A DNA stretch of 40,429 nucleotides from an uncultured Bacteroidales bacterium (GCA_937995875.1 CALKIW010000101.1:1-40429); one strand, 5' to 3'; positions 1 through 8,496 are shown, counted from the first letter of the stretch. The notes: a model not told the origin generated them from the letters alone. Numbers and translations are program-made.

Positions 1-41
1 AAATAACAGGATTCACAAGCTGCCTGATTTCCTTGTCAGGA

Positions 42-172
42 TTGCATCACAATTCGTAGGCTGTATGATGCTTTGGTCGGTTTTGCATCACAACTCATAG
101 ACTGTATGATGCTTTAGTAAGTTTTGCATCACAATTCATAGGCTGTATGATGCTTTAGCAAGTTTTGCATCA
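42..172. repeat. 41-bp tandem repeat, three full copies plus a partial fourth
   Basis: Copies begin at 42, 83 and 124, and a fourth starts at 165 but stops matching after TTGCATCA. The period is exactly 41 bp. Each full copy holds GCATCA followed about 16 nt later by TGATGC, so each unit can form its own 6-bp hairpin. Copies differ at only a few positions. No reading frame runs through them. Function unknown; it may be the far end of an intergenic repeat or a regulatory array upstream of the str operon. Confidence 0.85.
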
Positions 173-427
173 GGACATGTCAATGGACATTTCAGCTTTG
201 TGACATGAAACGATGGTAGCGAAAAAAGTGTTGCATGGCAAATAAGAAGTTCGTAAACGTAACTAAATGAGTTCGACAACACGACGCATCACCATGAGAC
301 GCATACTGTCACCTTTAAATCGATATTAAATTTGCTAATCTTTTTCAACAAGAGTTAAAAAACGCTAAATCAAAATATCACTTGCTTTTTTATTTTCAAT
401 TAAGTAGGTGTTTTCGTGGAATGTTTG
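173..427. other. Non-coding region upstream of rpsL
   Basis: This AT-rich stretch lies between the tandem repeat and the rpsL promoter. I see no credible ORF or RNA gene in it. The half-site-like words ACGCATCA and ACGCATAC near 285-306 echo the GCATCA word of the repeat, but this may be chance. Confidence 0.5.
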
Positions 428-435
428 TACCTTTG
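428..435 (+). promoter_or_regulatory. Putative -7 box of the str/S10/spc operon promoter
   Basis: TACCTTTG matches the Bacteroidetes -7 consensus TAnnTTTG. No good -33 TTTG is found 19-21 bp upstream, so the call rests on the -7 box and its position. It would give an mRNA leader of about 105 nt before rpsL. A small GC hairpin (CACCC at 436-440 pairing GGGTG at 447-451) would lie at or near the 5' end of that transcript. Confidence 0.55.
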
Positions 436-545
436 CACCCCGAAACGGGTGTGTTGTGTACGTACTTGTGAAAGGGGTATGCTGTTTTTTGCCCGTAATA
501 CGTTGATATCAAATAAAATAAATATATAAATTAAAAAGTAAAATT

Positions 546-926
546 ATGCCTACAATTCAACAGTTGGTACGTAAAGGCAGAAGCGTTCAGAAGGAACAGA
601 GCAAGTCGCCGGCTTTGGACGGATGTCCACAGCGCCGAGGTGTCTGTGTTCGTGTTTACACTACAACGCCAAAGAAGCCTAATTCGGCAATGCGTAAGGT
701 TGCCCGTGTTCGTTTGACAAACCAGAAGGAAGTGAACTCCTATATTCCGGGAGAAGGCCACAACCTTCAGGAGCACTCTATTGTTTTGGTGCGTGGTGGT
801 CGTGTGAAGGACCTTCCCGGTGTGCGTTATCACATCGTTCGCGGTTCTCTTGACACTGCCGGTGTTGCAAACCGCACACAGCGTCGTTCCAAATATGGAG
901 CCAAACGTCCTAAAGCCAAGAAATAA
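546..926 (+). CDS. rpsL: 30S ribosomal protein S12
   Basis: Protein of 126 residues, the universal S12 of the decoding centre of the small subunit. The PTTPKKPNSA-type loop (here TTTPKKPNSAMRK) and the RVKDLPGVRYH segment are intact. Both lysines at which streptomycin resistance usually arises are the wild-type residue, so the allele looks drug sensitive. It is the first gene of the superoperon, behind a TACCTTTG promoter box. Its start codon follows an A-rich stretch with no Shine-Dalgarno site, as is normal in Bacteroidetes. The C terminus is a short basic KYGAKRPKAKK tail. Confidence 0.98.
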   Translation: MPTIQQLVRKGRSVQKEQSKSPALDGCPQRRGVCVRVYTTTPKKPNSAMRKVARVRLTNQKEVNSYIPGEGHNLQEHSIVLVRGGRVKDLPGVRYHIVRGSLDTAGVANRTQRRSKYGAKRPKAKK

Positions 927-1109
927 AACAATAATGCTGAGAGCCAAAGGCTGCAAGCTGGTTGCTTAAGGCCAAGGGTTCGAGGCTTTTTAAAGTCTAT
1001 TTAATTTTAGTTTTGCTGGAGAAGTTAGATCCGGTTGAGTAAATGCTCAGGTGTGAGTGTTGAAGAACAAAGTAATGACAGCCCCAGACAGAATTTATTT
1101 TTATTAAAA
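927..1109 (+). promoter_or_regulatory. Long S12-S7 spacer with small stem-loops
   Basis: This spacer of 183 nt is much longer than most gaps in this operon. It can form AGCC/GGCT (942-952, loop AAA), GCC/GGC around 973-987 followed by a T run, and TGAG/CTCA near 1036-1049. In Escherichia coli S7 represses its own synthesis by binding the S12-S7 spacer; a similar role here is inference only. An upstream in-frame start (GTG or TTG type) at 1035 is open, but the extra residues do not look like S7. Confidence 0.35.
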
Positions 1110-1586
1110 ATGAGAAAAGCAAAACCAAAGAAACACGTGATCCTTCCGGATCCGGTTTTCGGTGACCAGAAGGTCTCCAAGTTCGTTAATCACTTGATGT
1201 ATGACGGTAAGAAGAATATCTCGTACTCAATTTTCTACAATGCGCTTGATATTGTGAAGTCAAAGATGGAGAAAGAAGAAAAATCTCCTTTGGAAATCTG
1301 GAAACAGGCTCTCGACAATATTACTCCTATGGTAGAGGTAAAGAGCCGTCGTATCGGTGGTGCCACATTCCAGGTTCCTACAGAAATTCGTGCAGGCCGT
1401 AAGGAAAGTGTTTCTATGAAAAATATGATTGCATTTGCCCGCAAGCGCGGTGGTAAGAGCATGGCTGAGAAATTGGCTGCAGAGATCATGGACGCTTACA
1501 ACAATCAGGGTGGTGCTTATAAGCGTAAGGAGGATATGCACCGTATGGCTGAGGCAAACCGTGCATTCGCTCACTTCAGATTCTAA
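1110..1586 (+). CDS. rpsG: 30S ribosomal protein S7
   Basis: Protein of 158 residues, the primary binder that nucleates folding of the 3' major domain of 16S rRNA (head of the 30S subunit). The start at ATG 1110 gives MRKAKPKKHVILPDP, the usual bacterial S7 N terminus. The open frame continues 25 codons further upstream with non-S7-like sequence, so that longer start is rejected. Typical segments are seen: KVSKFVNHLMYDGKK, the VEVKSRRIGGATFQVP beta-hairpin, and GGAYKRKEDMHRMAEANRAFAH at the C-terminal end. It lies between rpsL and fusA in the standard str order. Confidence 0.97.
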   Translation: MRKAKPKKHVILPDPVFGDQKVSKFVNHLMYDGKKNISYSIFYNALDIVKSKMEKEEKSPLEIWKQALDNITPMVEVKSRRIGGATFQVPTEIRAGRKESVSMKNMIAFARKRGGKSMAEKLAAEIMDAYNNQGGAYKRKEDMHRMAEANRAFAHFRF

Positions 1587-1618
1587 TTTAGGTATTTCAA
1601 AAAAAGGATAATAACACA

Positions 1619-3724
1619 ATGGCAAATCGCGATTTACATTTGACGCGCAACATCGGTATTATGGCTCATATTGATGCCGGTAAGACAACGACATCAGAGC
1701 GTATCCTGTTTTATACGGGAAAGACGCACAAGATAGGCGAGGTACACGATGGTGCAGCTACAATGGACTGGATGGCGCAGGAGCAGGAGCGTGGTATCAC
1801 GATTACTTCTGCTGCGACAACCTGTAACTGGACTTGGAACGGCAAGACTTTCAAAATCAACTTGATTGATACTCCGGGTCACGTGGACTTTACCGCAGAG
1901 GTAGAGCGTTCGCTGCGTGTTCTGGACGGTGCTGTGGCAACTTATTCAGCAGCCGACGGAGTTCAGCCGCAGAGTGAGACTGTATGGCGCCAGGCTGACA
2001 AATATAATGTTCCCCGTGTAGGATATGTGAACAAGATGGACCGCTCAGGCGCAGACTTCTTTGAGACGGTGCAGCAGATGAGGGATGTTTTGGGTGCTAA
2101 CCCGATTCCCGTACAGATTCCTATCGGTGCAGAGGAGAACTTCAAGGGTGTGGTAGACCTCATCAAGATGAAGGCTATTCTCTGGCACAATGAGACAATG
2201 GGTGCAGAGTACGAAGTTGAGGAAATTCCGGAAGACCTTGTTGCAGAGGCAGAGGAATGGCGCGACAAGATGCTTGAGAGCGCATCCAACTACGATGATG
2301 ATTTGATGGAGAAGTATCTCGAAGACCCTTCTACCATTACAGAAGAAGAGTTGATAAAGACACTGCGCAAGGGATGTCTCTCGATGGAGTGCACACCTAT
2401 ATTGCTCGGATCTTCTTATAAGAACAAGGGTGTACAGCCTTTGCTCGACTATATCTGTGCTTTCCTGCCTTCTCCGGCAGATACGGAAAACATCGTCGGA
2501 ACCAATCCGGAAACAGACAAGGAAGAAGATCGCAGCCCAAGCGAGGATGCACCGACATCAGCACTTGCATTCAAGATTGCTACCGACCCGTTCATGGGAC
2601 GCTTGGTATATTTCCGCGTTTATTCCGGTAAGGTGGTTGCAGGCTCGTATGTTTACAATCCCCGCACCGGCAAGCGTGAGCGTATCAGCCGTTTGTTCCA
2701 GATGAACTCTCATGAGGAAATTTCTATGGAAAGCATTGACGCAGGAGATATCGGAGCAGGTGTAGGTTTCAAGGACATTCGTACCGGTGATACACTCTGT
2801 GATGAGAAATATCCAATCGTACTGGAGTCTATGACATTCCCCGACACAGTGATTTCGATTGCAGTGGAGCCTAAGAGCCAGGCTGACATCGCCAAGCTCG
2901 ACAATGGTCTTGCCAAACTCTCGGAGGAAGACCCAACGTTTACCGTACATACTGACGAACAGAGCGGACAGACGATTATCTCCGGTATGGGAGAGCTTCA
3001 CCTCGACATCATCATCGACCGTTTGAAGCGTGAGTTTAAGGTGGAGTGTAACCAAGGTAAGCCACAGGTGAACTACAAAGAGGCCCTTACGAAGGGTGTT
3101 GAAGGCTGGCGTGAAGTTTACAAGAAACAGAGCGGTGGTCGCGGTAAGTTTGCCGACATTATTGTTAATATCGGTCCTAAGGACGAAGACTTTACAGAAG
3201 GTGACCTGCAGTTTGTAAACGAGGTTAAGGGCGGTAACGTGCCTAAGGAGTTTATCCCCTCTGTAGAAAAAGGCTTTAAGGACTGCATGAAAGCCGGTGT
3301 GCTCGGTGGGTTCCCAATGACCGACATGAAGGTTACGCTCGTGGACGGTAGCTTCCACCCGGTAGACTCCGACCAGATTTCGTTTGAGCTTGCAGCTCAC
3401 GCAGCCTTCAGAAGCTGCTGCCAGAAGGCAGGCCCCGTATTGATGGAGCCTATCATGAAGGTAGAAGTTGTGACTCCGGAGGAGAACATGGGTGACGTGA
3501 TTGGCGACTTGAACAAGCGTCGTGGTATGGTACAGGGCATGGACGAAGGTCGTGGCGGTGCCCGCATCGTAAAGGCTATGGTACCCTTGGCAGAGATGTT
3601 CGGTTACGTAACTGCTTTGCGTACGATTACCTCCGGTCGCGCTACCAGCTCAATGGAATATGACCATCATGCACCTCTGTCCAAGTCGTTGGCAGATGCC
3701 GTTTTGGAGGAGATGCAGAAGTAA
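1619..3724 (+). CDS. fusA: Translation elongation factor G
   Basis: GTPase of 701 residues that drives translocation and, with RRF, ribosome recycling. The G motifs are complete: AHIDAGKTT (residues 16-24), DTPGHVD near 88-94 and NKMD near 142. The GMGELHLD segment of domain III and the C-terminal domain ending in MEYDHHAPLSKSLADAVLEEMQK are present. Length fits EF-G. The expected tuf gene does not follow it; instead a folded spacer leads to rpsJ. Bacteroidetes often carry a second EF-G paralogue elsewhere, but genomic position marks this as the main copy. Confidence 0.98.
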   Translation: MANRDLHLTRNIGIMAHIDAGKTTTSERILFYTGKTHKIGEVHDGAATMDWMAQEQERGITITSAATTCNWTWNGKTFKINLIDTPGHVDFTAEVERSLRVLDGAVATYSAADGVQPQSETVWRQADKYNVPRVGYVNKMDRSGADFFETVQQMRDVLGANPIPVQIPIGAEENFKGVVDLIKMKAILWHNETMGAEYEVEEIPEDLVAEAEEWRDKMLESASNYDDDLMEKYLEDPSTITEEELIKTLRKGCLSMECTPILLGSSYKNKGVQPLLDYICAFLPSPADTENIVGTNPETDKEEDRSPSEDAPTSALAFKIATDPFMGRLVYFRVYSGKVVAGSYVYNPRTGKRERISRLFQMNSHEEISMESIDAGDIGAGVGFKDIRTGDTLCDEKYPIVLESMTFPDTVISIAVEPKSQADIAKLDNGLAKLSEEDPTFTVHTDEQSGQTIISGMGELHLDIIIDRLKREFKVECNQGKPQVNYKEALTKGVEGWREVYKKQSGGRGKFADIIVNIGPKDEDFTEGDLQFVNEVKGGNVPKEFIPSVEKGFKDCMKAGVLGGFPMTDMKVTLVDGSFHPVDSDQISFELAAHAAFRSCCQKAGPVLMEPIMKVEVVTPEENMGDVIGDLNKRRGMVQGMDEGRGGARIVKAMVPLAEMFGYVTALRTITSGRATSSMEYDHHAPLSKSLADAVLEEMQK

Positions 3725-3732
3725 ACATGAGG

Positions 3733-3782
3733 TTGGAAAGGTGCTGCTTAGCGAACGACTCTTAAGCAGCATACCTTCCAAA
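3733..3782 (+). promoter_or_regulatory. Long imperfect hairpin between fusA and rpsJ
   Basis: The left arm (3733-3750) and right arm (3762-3782) pair as GCTGCTTA with TAAGCAGC (8 bp), then GGT with ACC, then TTGGAA with TTCCAA, separated by small bulges. The loop is 11-12 nt. No T run follows directly, so it looks more like a leader or processing structure than a terminator. It marks the str/S10 boundary. In E. coli the S10 leader is the site of L4 feedback control. Confidence 0.6.
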
Positions 3783-3817
3783 CTTTATACTATAACAATT
3801 TAATTAAAGTACAAAAC

Positions 3818-4123
3818 ATGAGTCAGAAAATTCGTATCAAGCTGAAGAGCTACGACCACCAGTTGGTTGACAAGTCAGCTGAACAGATTGTGAAGGCTGT
3901 AAAGGCTACCGGCGCTATCGTCAGCGGTCCTATTCCATTGCCAACACACAAGCGTATCTACACTGTAAACCGCTCTACCTTCGTAAACAAGAAGGCACGT
4001 GAACAGTTTCAGCTGTCGAACTTCAAGCGTCTTATTGACATCTACAGTGCAACAGCAAAGACAGTGGATTCCCTGATGAAACTGGAGTTGCCTTCAGGAG
4101 TAGAGGTAGAGATTAAGGTATAG
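3818..4123 (+). CDS. rpsJ: 30S ribosomal protein S10
   Basis: Protein of 101 residues, normal length for S10 (NusE), a small-subunit head protein that also joins antitermination complexes with NusB. It shows the family pattern IRIKLKSYDHQLVDKSAEQIV and GPIPLPTHKRIYTVNRS. It opens the S10 cluster after a 93-nt spacer from fusA, where a hairpin is found. No Shine-Dalgarno site precedes the ATG. Confidence 0.97.
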   Translation: MSQKIRIKLKSYDHQLVDKSAEQIVKAVKATGAIVSGPIPLPTHKRIYTVNRSTFVNKKAREQFQLSNFKRLIDIYSATAKTVDSLMKLELPSGVEVEIKV

Positions 4124-4194
4124 TAATTTCAAATTGGAGTTATAATTTACCGCAAATTAGCAATCAGAATATATTATTATAAACATTTATTGAA

Positions 4195-4809
4195 ATGCCA
4201 GGATTAATTGGAAGAAAAATCGGAATGACATCCGTTTTCAGTGCCGACGGTAAGAACATACCGTGCACTGTTATCGAAGCTGGTCCTTGTGTTGTTACTC
4301 AGGTTAAAACCTTGGAGAAAGATGGTTATAAGGCCGTTCAGCTTGGCTTCGCAGAGGCTAAGGAGAACAGAACGACAAAGCCTATGGCCGGAATCTTCAA
4401 GAAAGCCGGTACAACACCAAAGAAGCACTTGGCCGAGTTCAAGTTTAACGAGGATTATAACCTCGGCGATACCCTCACGGTAGAACTTTTCGCTGATACA
4501 GAGTTCGTAGACGTGGTTGGTACATCGAAGGGAAAAGGTTTCCAGGGAGTTGTTAAGCGTCACGGTTTTGGTGGTGTAGGTCAGAGAACTCACGGTCAGG
4601 ACGACCGCGCTCGCAAGCCGGGATCCATTGGTGCCTGTTCATACCCCGCAAAGGTATTCAAGGGTATGCGCATGGGTGGCCAAATGGGAGGTGATCGTGT
4701 AACAACGCAGAACCTCAAAGTGTTAAAGGTAATTCCGGAGCAGAATCTCCTTGTTGTCAAGGGATCGTTTGCCGGTTGCAATGGTTCAACTGTTTTAATT
4801 GAGAAGTAA
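4195..4809 (+). CDS. rplC: 50S ribosomal protein L3
   Basis: Protein of 204 residues that binds near the 3' end of 23S rRNA and reaches the peptidyl-transferase centre. It starts MPGLIGRKIGMTSVF and holds the loop VKRHGFGGVGQRTHG with the conserved glutamine that is methylated in E. coli L3. The stop codon overlaps the rplD start in a TAATG arrangement at 4807-4811, which suggests translational coupling. Confidence 0.97.
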   Translation: MPGLIGRKIGMTSVFSADGKNIPCTVIEAGPCVVTQVKTLEKDGYKAVQLGFAEAKENRTTKPMAGIFKKAGTTPKKHLAEFKFNEDYNLGDTLTVELFADTEFVDVVGTSKGKGFQGVVKRHGFGGVGQRTHGQDDRARKPGSIGACSYPAKVFKGMRMGGQMGGDRVTTQNLKVLKVIPEQNLLVVKGSFAGCNGSTVLIEK

Positions 4810-5438
4810 TGGAAGTTAGTGTTTTAAATATTAACGGTCAGGAGACTGGAAAAAAGGCAACATTGAATGATGCTATCTTTGGAATAGAGCCTAACGATCA
4901 TGTGATTTACTTGGATGTTAAGCAGTATCTTGCTGCCCAGCGTCAGGGAACTGCCAAGACAAAGGAAAGAAGCGAACATGCTGGCTCTACCCGCAAGCTG
5001 ATCCGCCAGAAGGGTAGTGGCGGTGCACGTCGTGGTGACATCAAATCACCGGTACTCGTAGGTGGTGGTCGTGCTTTCGGCCCACAGCCCCGCGACTACA
5101 GCTTCAAGCTTAACAAGAAGGTAAAAGTGCTTGCCCGCAAGTCAGCACTGTCGTATAAGGCACAGGATAATGCAATCATCGTTGTAGAAGATTTCAATAT
5201 CGAGGCCCCGAAGACTAAAGATTTCGTAAATATTACTAAAAATCTTAAAGTGGACGGTAAGAAGACATTGGTTGTTTTGCCGGAAGTAAATAAAAATGTA
5301 TATTTGTCAGCTCGAAATATTCAGAAGGCTGAAGTTATGACAGCAAATGCAATCAATACCTACAAGGTTTTGGATGCAGATGTTCTTGTCATATCTGAAA
5401 GTGCTCTGAAGACCATCGACAGCACCTTAAATAAGTAA
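4809..5438 (+). CDS. rplD: 50S ribosomal protein L4
   Basis: Protein of 209 residues. L4 has a globular domain and a long loop that lines the exit tunnel; the loop is visible as the basic, Gly-rich stretch around residues 55-100 (RKLIRQKGSGGARRGDIKSP and the GGGRAFGPQPRDYSFKLNKK part). In E. coli L4 also represses the S10 operon; whether that happens here is unknown, although a hairpin sits upstream of rpsJ. The gene overlaps rplC by one base. Confidence 0.97.
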   Translation: MEVSVLNINGQETGKKATLNDAIFGIEPNDHVIYLDVKQYLAAQRQGTAKTKERSEHAGSTRKLIRQKGSGGARRGDIKSPVLVGGGRAFGPQPRDYSFKLNKKVKVLARKSALSYKAQDNAIIVVEDFNIEAPKTKDFVNITKNLKVDGKKTLVVLPEVNKNVYLSARNIQKAEVMTANAINTYKVLDADVLVISESALKTIDSTLNK

Positions 5439-5457
5439 AAAGAGGAGAATTAGAATT

Positions 5458-5751
5458 ATGGCATTTATCATCAAACCCCTGGTCACTGAGAAGATGACCA
5501 AGATTACAGAGAAGCAACCCAACCGTTACGGTTTTGTTGTACGTCCAGAGGCTAATAAACTCGAAATTAAGAAAGAAGTCGAAGGTCTGTATAATGTTAC
5601 CGTAGTGGATGTGAACACTGCCCGGTATGCCGGTAAGCGGTCAAGCCGCTATACCAAGACCGGTCTTGTGAAAGGCCAGAAGCGGGCGTTCAAGAAAGCT
5701 TATGTTACCTTGAAAGAAGGTGACACAATTGATTTTTACAGCAATATTTAA
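5458..5751 (+). CDS. rplW: 50S ribosomal protein L23
   Basis: Protein of 97 residues that sits at the exit of the peptide tunnel and docks trigger factor and SRP. The family pattern is clear: IIKPLVTEKMT at the N terminus, NRYGFVVRPEANKLEIKKEVE, and the VNTARYAGKRSSRYTKTGLVKGQKRAFKKAYV region. An AGAGGAG motif at 5441-5447 lies ten bases before the ATG. It is one of few Shine-Dalgarno-like sites in this operon. Confidence 0.97.
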   Translation: MAFIIKPLVTEKMTKITEKQPNRYGFVVRPEANKLEIKKEVEGLYNVTVVDVNTARYAGKRSSRYTKTGLVKGQKRAFKKAYVTLKEGDTIDFYSNI

Positions 5752-5759
5752 ATTAAAAA

Positions 5760-6587
5760 ATGGCAGTACGTAAATTAAAACCGGTTACACCGGGACAAAG
5801 ACACAAAGTTATTGGCACGTTCGAGGAAATTACTGCATCCGTGCCAGAGAAGTCTCTCGTTTACGGCAAGCGTAAGTCCGGTGGTCGAAACAACACCGGA
5901 AAGATGACAAACCGCTATATCGGCGGAGGTCACAGGCAGAAGTATCGTTTTATTGACTTCAAGCGAGAGAAAGATGGTGTTCCTGCTGTAGTAAAGACAA
6001 TCGAGTATGATCCTAACCGGTCTGCTCGCATTGCTCTTTTGTACTATGCAGATGGTGAGAAACGTTACATCATTGCTCCTAACGGACTGAAGGTTGGTGC
6101 AACACTGATGTCGGGTGCAGAGGCTGCTCCTGAAGTAGGTAATGCCCTTCCGTTGGCCAACATTCCTGTTGGTACCGTGATTCACAACATTGAGTTGCGT
6201 CCGGGCCAGGGTGCCCTGCTCGTTCGTTCGGCTGGTAACTTTGCTCAGTTAACTTCGCGTGATGGCGCATACTGCGTGATCAAGCTTCCTTCAGGAGAGA
6301 CCCGTCTGGTACTCTCTACTTGTAAAGCTACTGTAGGTAGTGTAGGTAATTCAGACCATGCTTTGGAGCGTTCGGGCAAGGCCGGTCGCTCACGTTGGCT
6401 GGGACGTCGCCCACGCACCCGTGGTGTGGCTATGAACCCTGTTGATCACCCCATGGGTGGTGGAGAGGGCCGTCAGTCAGGCGGACACCCACGCTCACGC
6501 AAGGGCTTGTACACCAAGGGTCTTAAGACTCGCAGGCCTAAGAAGCTTTCAAATAAGTATATCATTGAAAGAGCTAACAAGAAGTAA
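5760..6587 (+). CDS. rplB: 50S ribosomal protein L2
   Basis: Protein of 275 residues, one of the most conserved large-subunit proteins, needed for subunit joining and peptidyl transfer. It begins MAVRKLKPVTPGQRHKV, has the RNA-binding core GGGHRQKYRFIDFKR, and ends in the conserved MNPVDHPMGGGEGR loop, whose histidine is the functionally important one, followed by a basic C terminus. It lies eight bases after rplW with no promoter between them. Confidence 0.98.
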   Translation: MAVRKLKPVTPGQRHKVIGTFEEITASVPEKSLVYGKRKSGGRNNTGKMTNRYIGGGHRQKYRFIDFKREKDGVPAVVKTIEYDPNRSARIALLYYADGEKRYIIAPNGLKVGATLMSGAEAAPEVGNALPLANIPVGTVIHNIELRPGQGALLVRSAGNFAQLTSRDGAYCVIKLPSGETRLVLSTCKATVGSVGNSDHALERSGKAGRSRWLGRRPRTRGVAMNPVDHPMGGGEGRQSGGHPRSRKGLYTKGLKTRRPKKLSNKYIIERANKK

Positions 6588-6608
6588 TTAAGTTAATCAG
6601 AGCAAATT

Positions 6609-6878
6609 ATGAGTCGTTCACTTAAAAAGGGTCCATATATCAACGTTACGCTTGAAAAGAAAATTCTCGCGATGAACGAGAGTGGCAAGAAGAGCGTCGT
6701 AAAGACTTGGGCCAGAGCATCAATGATTTCCCCGGATTTCGTGGGTCACACTGTTGCAGTTCATAACGGAAATAAATTTATCCCTGTTTACATTACGGAG
6801 AACATGGTTGGACACAAGCTTGGAGAATTTTCTCCTACACGTCGCTTCGGTGGTCACTCCGGTAATAACAAAAGATAA
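6609..6878 (+). CDS. rpsS: 30S ribosomal protein S19
   Basis: Protein of 89 residues in the head of the small subunit, partner of S13 at the A-site finger contact. It begins MSRSLKKGPYIN and carries the TWARASMISPDFVGHTVAVHNG and KLGEFSPTRRFGGHSG motifs of the family. It sits in the normal S10-cluster place between rplB and rplV. Confidence 0.97.
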   Translation: MSRSLKKGPYINVTLEKKILAMNESGKKSVVKTWARASMISPDFVGHTVAVHNGNKFIPVYITENMVGHKLGEFSPTRRFGGHSGNNKR

Positions 6879-6912
6879 GGGATTGTCCATTTAAAATTAA
6901 GAAAATTAAATA

Positions 6913-7320
6913 ATGGGAGCAAGAAAACATATCGCGGCTGAAAAATTAAAGGAAGCCCGTAAAAATCAGTACTTCGCCAAGCTGAAAGGTGTGCCTTCTT
7001 CTCCACGTAAAATGCGCTACGTAGTAGACATGGTTCGTGGAATGGAAGTAAACCGTGCACTCGGAGTATTAAAGTTCTCTAAGAAGCAGGCTGCTGCTGA
7101 TGTAGAGAAGCTGCTGCGCTCGGCAATCGCAAACTGGGAAACCAAGAATGAGCGCAAGGCAGAGGAAGGAGAACTCTTTATAAGCAAAGTCTTCGTAGAT
7201 GAAGGTGTTACAATGAAACGTATGCGGCCTGCACCTCAGGGACGTGGTTACAGAATCCGTAAGCGTTCTAATCACGTAACTTTGTTTGTAGATGCCAAAA
7301 CTAACGACGTAAAGGAATAA
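6913..7320 (+). CDS. rplV: 50S ribosomal protein L22
   Basis: Protein of 135 residues. L22 contacts all 23S rRNA domains, and its beta-hairpin, seen here as MKRMRPAPQGRGYRIRKRSNHV, reaches the tunnel constriction where macrolides bind. The segment SPRKMRYVVDMVRGM is typical. It has some extra residues at the N terminus compared with E. coli L22 (110 residues), as is usual in Bacteroidetes. The sequence at the hairpin tip gives no sign of a macrolide-resistance deletion. Confidence 0.97.
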   Translation: MGARKHIAAEKLKEARKNQYFAKLKGVPSSPRKMRYVVDMVRGMEVNRALGVLKFSKKQAAADVEKLLRSAIANWETKNERKAEEGELFISKVFVDEGVTMKRMRPAPQGRGYRIRKRSNHVTLFVDAKTNDVKE

Positions 7321-7325
7321 ATAGA

Positions 7326-8048
7326 ATGGGACAGAAAATTAATCCAATAAGCAACCGCCTCGGCATTATCCGTGGATGGGATTCAAATTGGTTTGGTGGT
7401 AAGGACTTCGGTGACAACATTGTTGAGGACCAGAAGATCCGTACGTATCTGAACAAACGTCTGGAGAAAGCCAGCGTTTCACGTATTATCATCGAACGTA
7501 CTTTGAAACTGGTTACCATTACTATTTGTACAGCCCGTCCGGGTATCGTCATTGGTAAAGGTGGTCAAGACGTAGACAGATTGAAAGAAGAACTGAAAAA
7601 CCTTTTCAAGAAGGATATTCAGATCAACATCTTTGAGGTAAAGAAGCCTGAGCTTGATGCCACAATAGTAGCTAAAAACATAGCTAATCAGATTGAGCAC
7701 ATGATGGCTTATCGCCGTGCAATCAAAATGGCTATACAGAACACCATGCGTGCAGGTGCCGAAGGCATTAAGGTACAGATTTCCGGACGTCTGAATGGTG
7801 CGGAGATGGCCCGCAGGGAGATGTATAAGGAAGGCCGTACGCCTCTGCATACATTCCGTGCAGACATCGATTATTGTCAGGTAGATGCATTGACTAAGGT
7901 GGGTCTTCTTGGAATCAAGGTATGGATCTGCCGTGGTGAGGTTTACGGAAAGCGTGACCTGGCTCCAAACTTCTCTCAGGAGAACAGGGGCGGTCGTGAC
8001 AATCGTCGCGGTGGTCGCGGTGGTCGTAGAAGAAGTAATAACCGTTAA
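7326..8048 (+). CDS. rpsC: 30S ribosomal protein S3
   Basis: Protein of 240 residues in the small-subunit head near the mRNA entry site. The KH domain motif is seen as GIVIGKGGQDVDRLKEEL, and the C-terminal domain as VQISGRLNGAEMARREMYKEGR and WICRGEVYGK. It ends in an Arg/Gly-rich tail (roughly residues 218-240) with repeated RGG-like units, which is a little longer and more basic than the core family requires. Five bases separate it from rplV. Confidence 0.97.
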   Translation: MGQKINPISNRLGIIRGWDSNWFGGKDFGDNIVEDQKIRTYLNKRLEKASVSRIIIERTLKLVTITICTARPGIVIGKGGQDVDRLKEELKNLFKKDIQINIFEVKKPELDATIVAKNIANQIEHMMAYRRAIKMAIQNTMRAGAEGIKVQISGRLNGAEMARREMYKEGRTPLHTFRADIDYCQVDALTKVGLLGIKVWICRGEVYGKRDLAPNFSQENRGGRDNRRGGRGGRRRSNNR

Positions 8049-8062
8049 AAGAAGAAGTTACA

Positions 8063-8491
8063 ATGTTACAGCCAAAAAGAGTAAAATATAGAAGACCTCA
8101 AGATGGGCGTGGCAGAAAAGGCAATGCCTACAGAGGTACACAGCTGGTCTTTGGGTCATTTGGCATCAAGACCCTTGAGGCCAAATGGCTTGATACCCGC
8201 CAGATTGAGGCAGCCCGTGTTGCGGTCAATCGTTATATGAACCGTGAAGGTCAAGTATGGATACGTATCTTCCCGGATAAGCCAATCACTCGCAAACCTG
8301 CAGATGTCCGAATGGGTAAGGGAAAAGGTGATCCCGCAGGATGGGTGGCACCTGTTACACCGGGTCGCATCCTCTTTGAAGTAGATGGGGTAAGTTTAGA
8401 CATTGCTAAAGAGGCTCTTCGCCTTGCAGCACAGAAACTCCCTGTAAAAACAAAGTTTGTGGTAAGACGTGATTACGATAAAAACGCTTAA
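8063..8491 (+). CDS. rplP: 50S ribosomal protein L16
   Basis: Protein of 142 residues, an essential late-assembly protein that organises the A-site tRNA region of the 50S subunit. It starts MLQPKRVKYRRPQDGRGRKG and contains the RIFPDKPITRKPADVRMGKGKG segment typical of the family. The arginine of the RMGKGKG region corresponds to the modified region in E. coli L16. It lies between rpsC and rpmC as in other S10 clusters. Confidence 0.97.
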   Translation: MLQPKRVKYRRPQDGRGRKGNAYRGTQLVFGSFGIKTLEAKWLDTRQIEAARVAVNRYMNREGQVWIRIFPDKPITRKPADVRMGKGKGDPAGWVAPVTPGRILFEVDGVSLDIAKEALRLAAQKLPVKTKFVVRRDYDKNA

Positions 8492-8496
8492 GTAGT

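Noticed and set aside
42..172. Tandem repeat as a CRISPR array
   Set aside because: The units are joined head to tail with almost the same sequence throughout and no unique spacers; no cas genes are present.
2558..3400. 280-codon - strand frame inside fusA
   Set aside because: It is the mirror of a strongly conserved coding sequence; codon periodicity of fusA explains it.
3725..3817. fusA-rpsJ hairpin as an intrinsic terminator
   Set aside because: No T tract follows the stem, and rpsJ has no consensus promoter after it.
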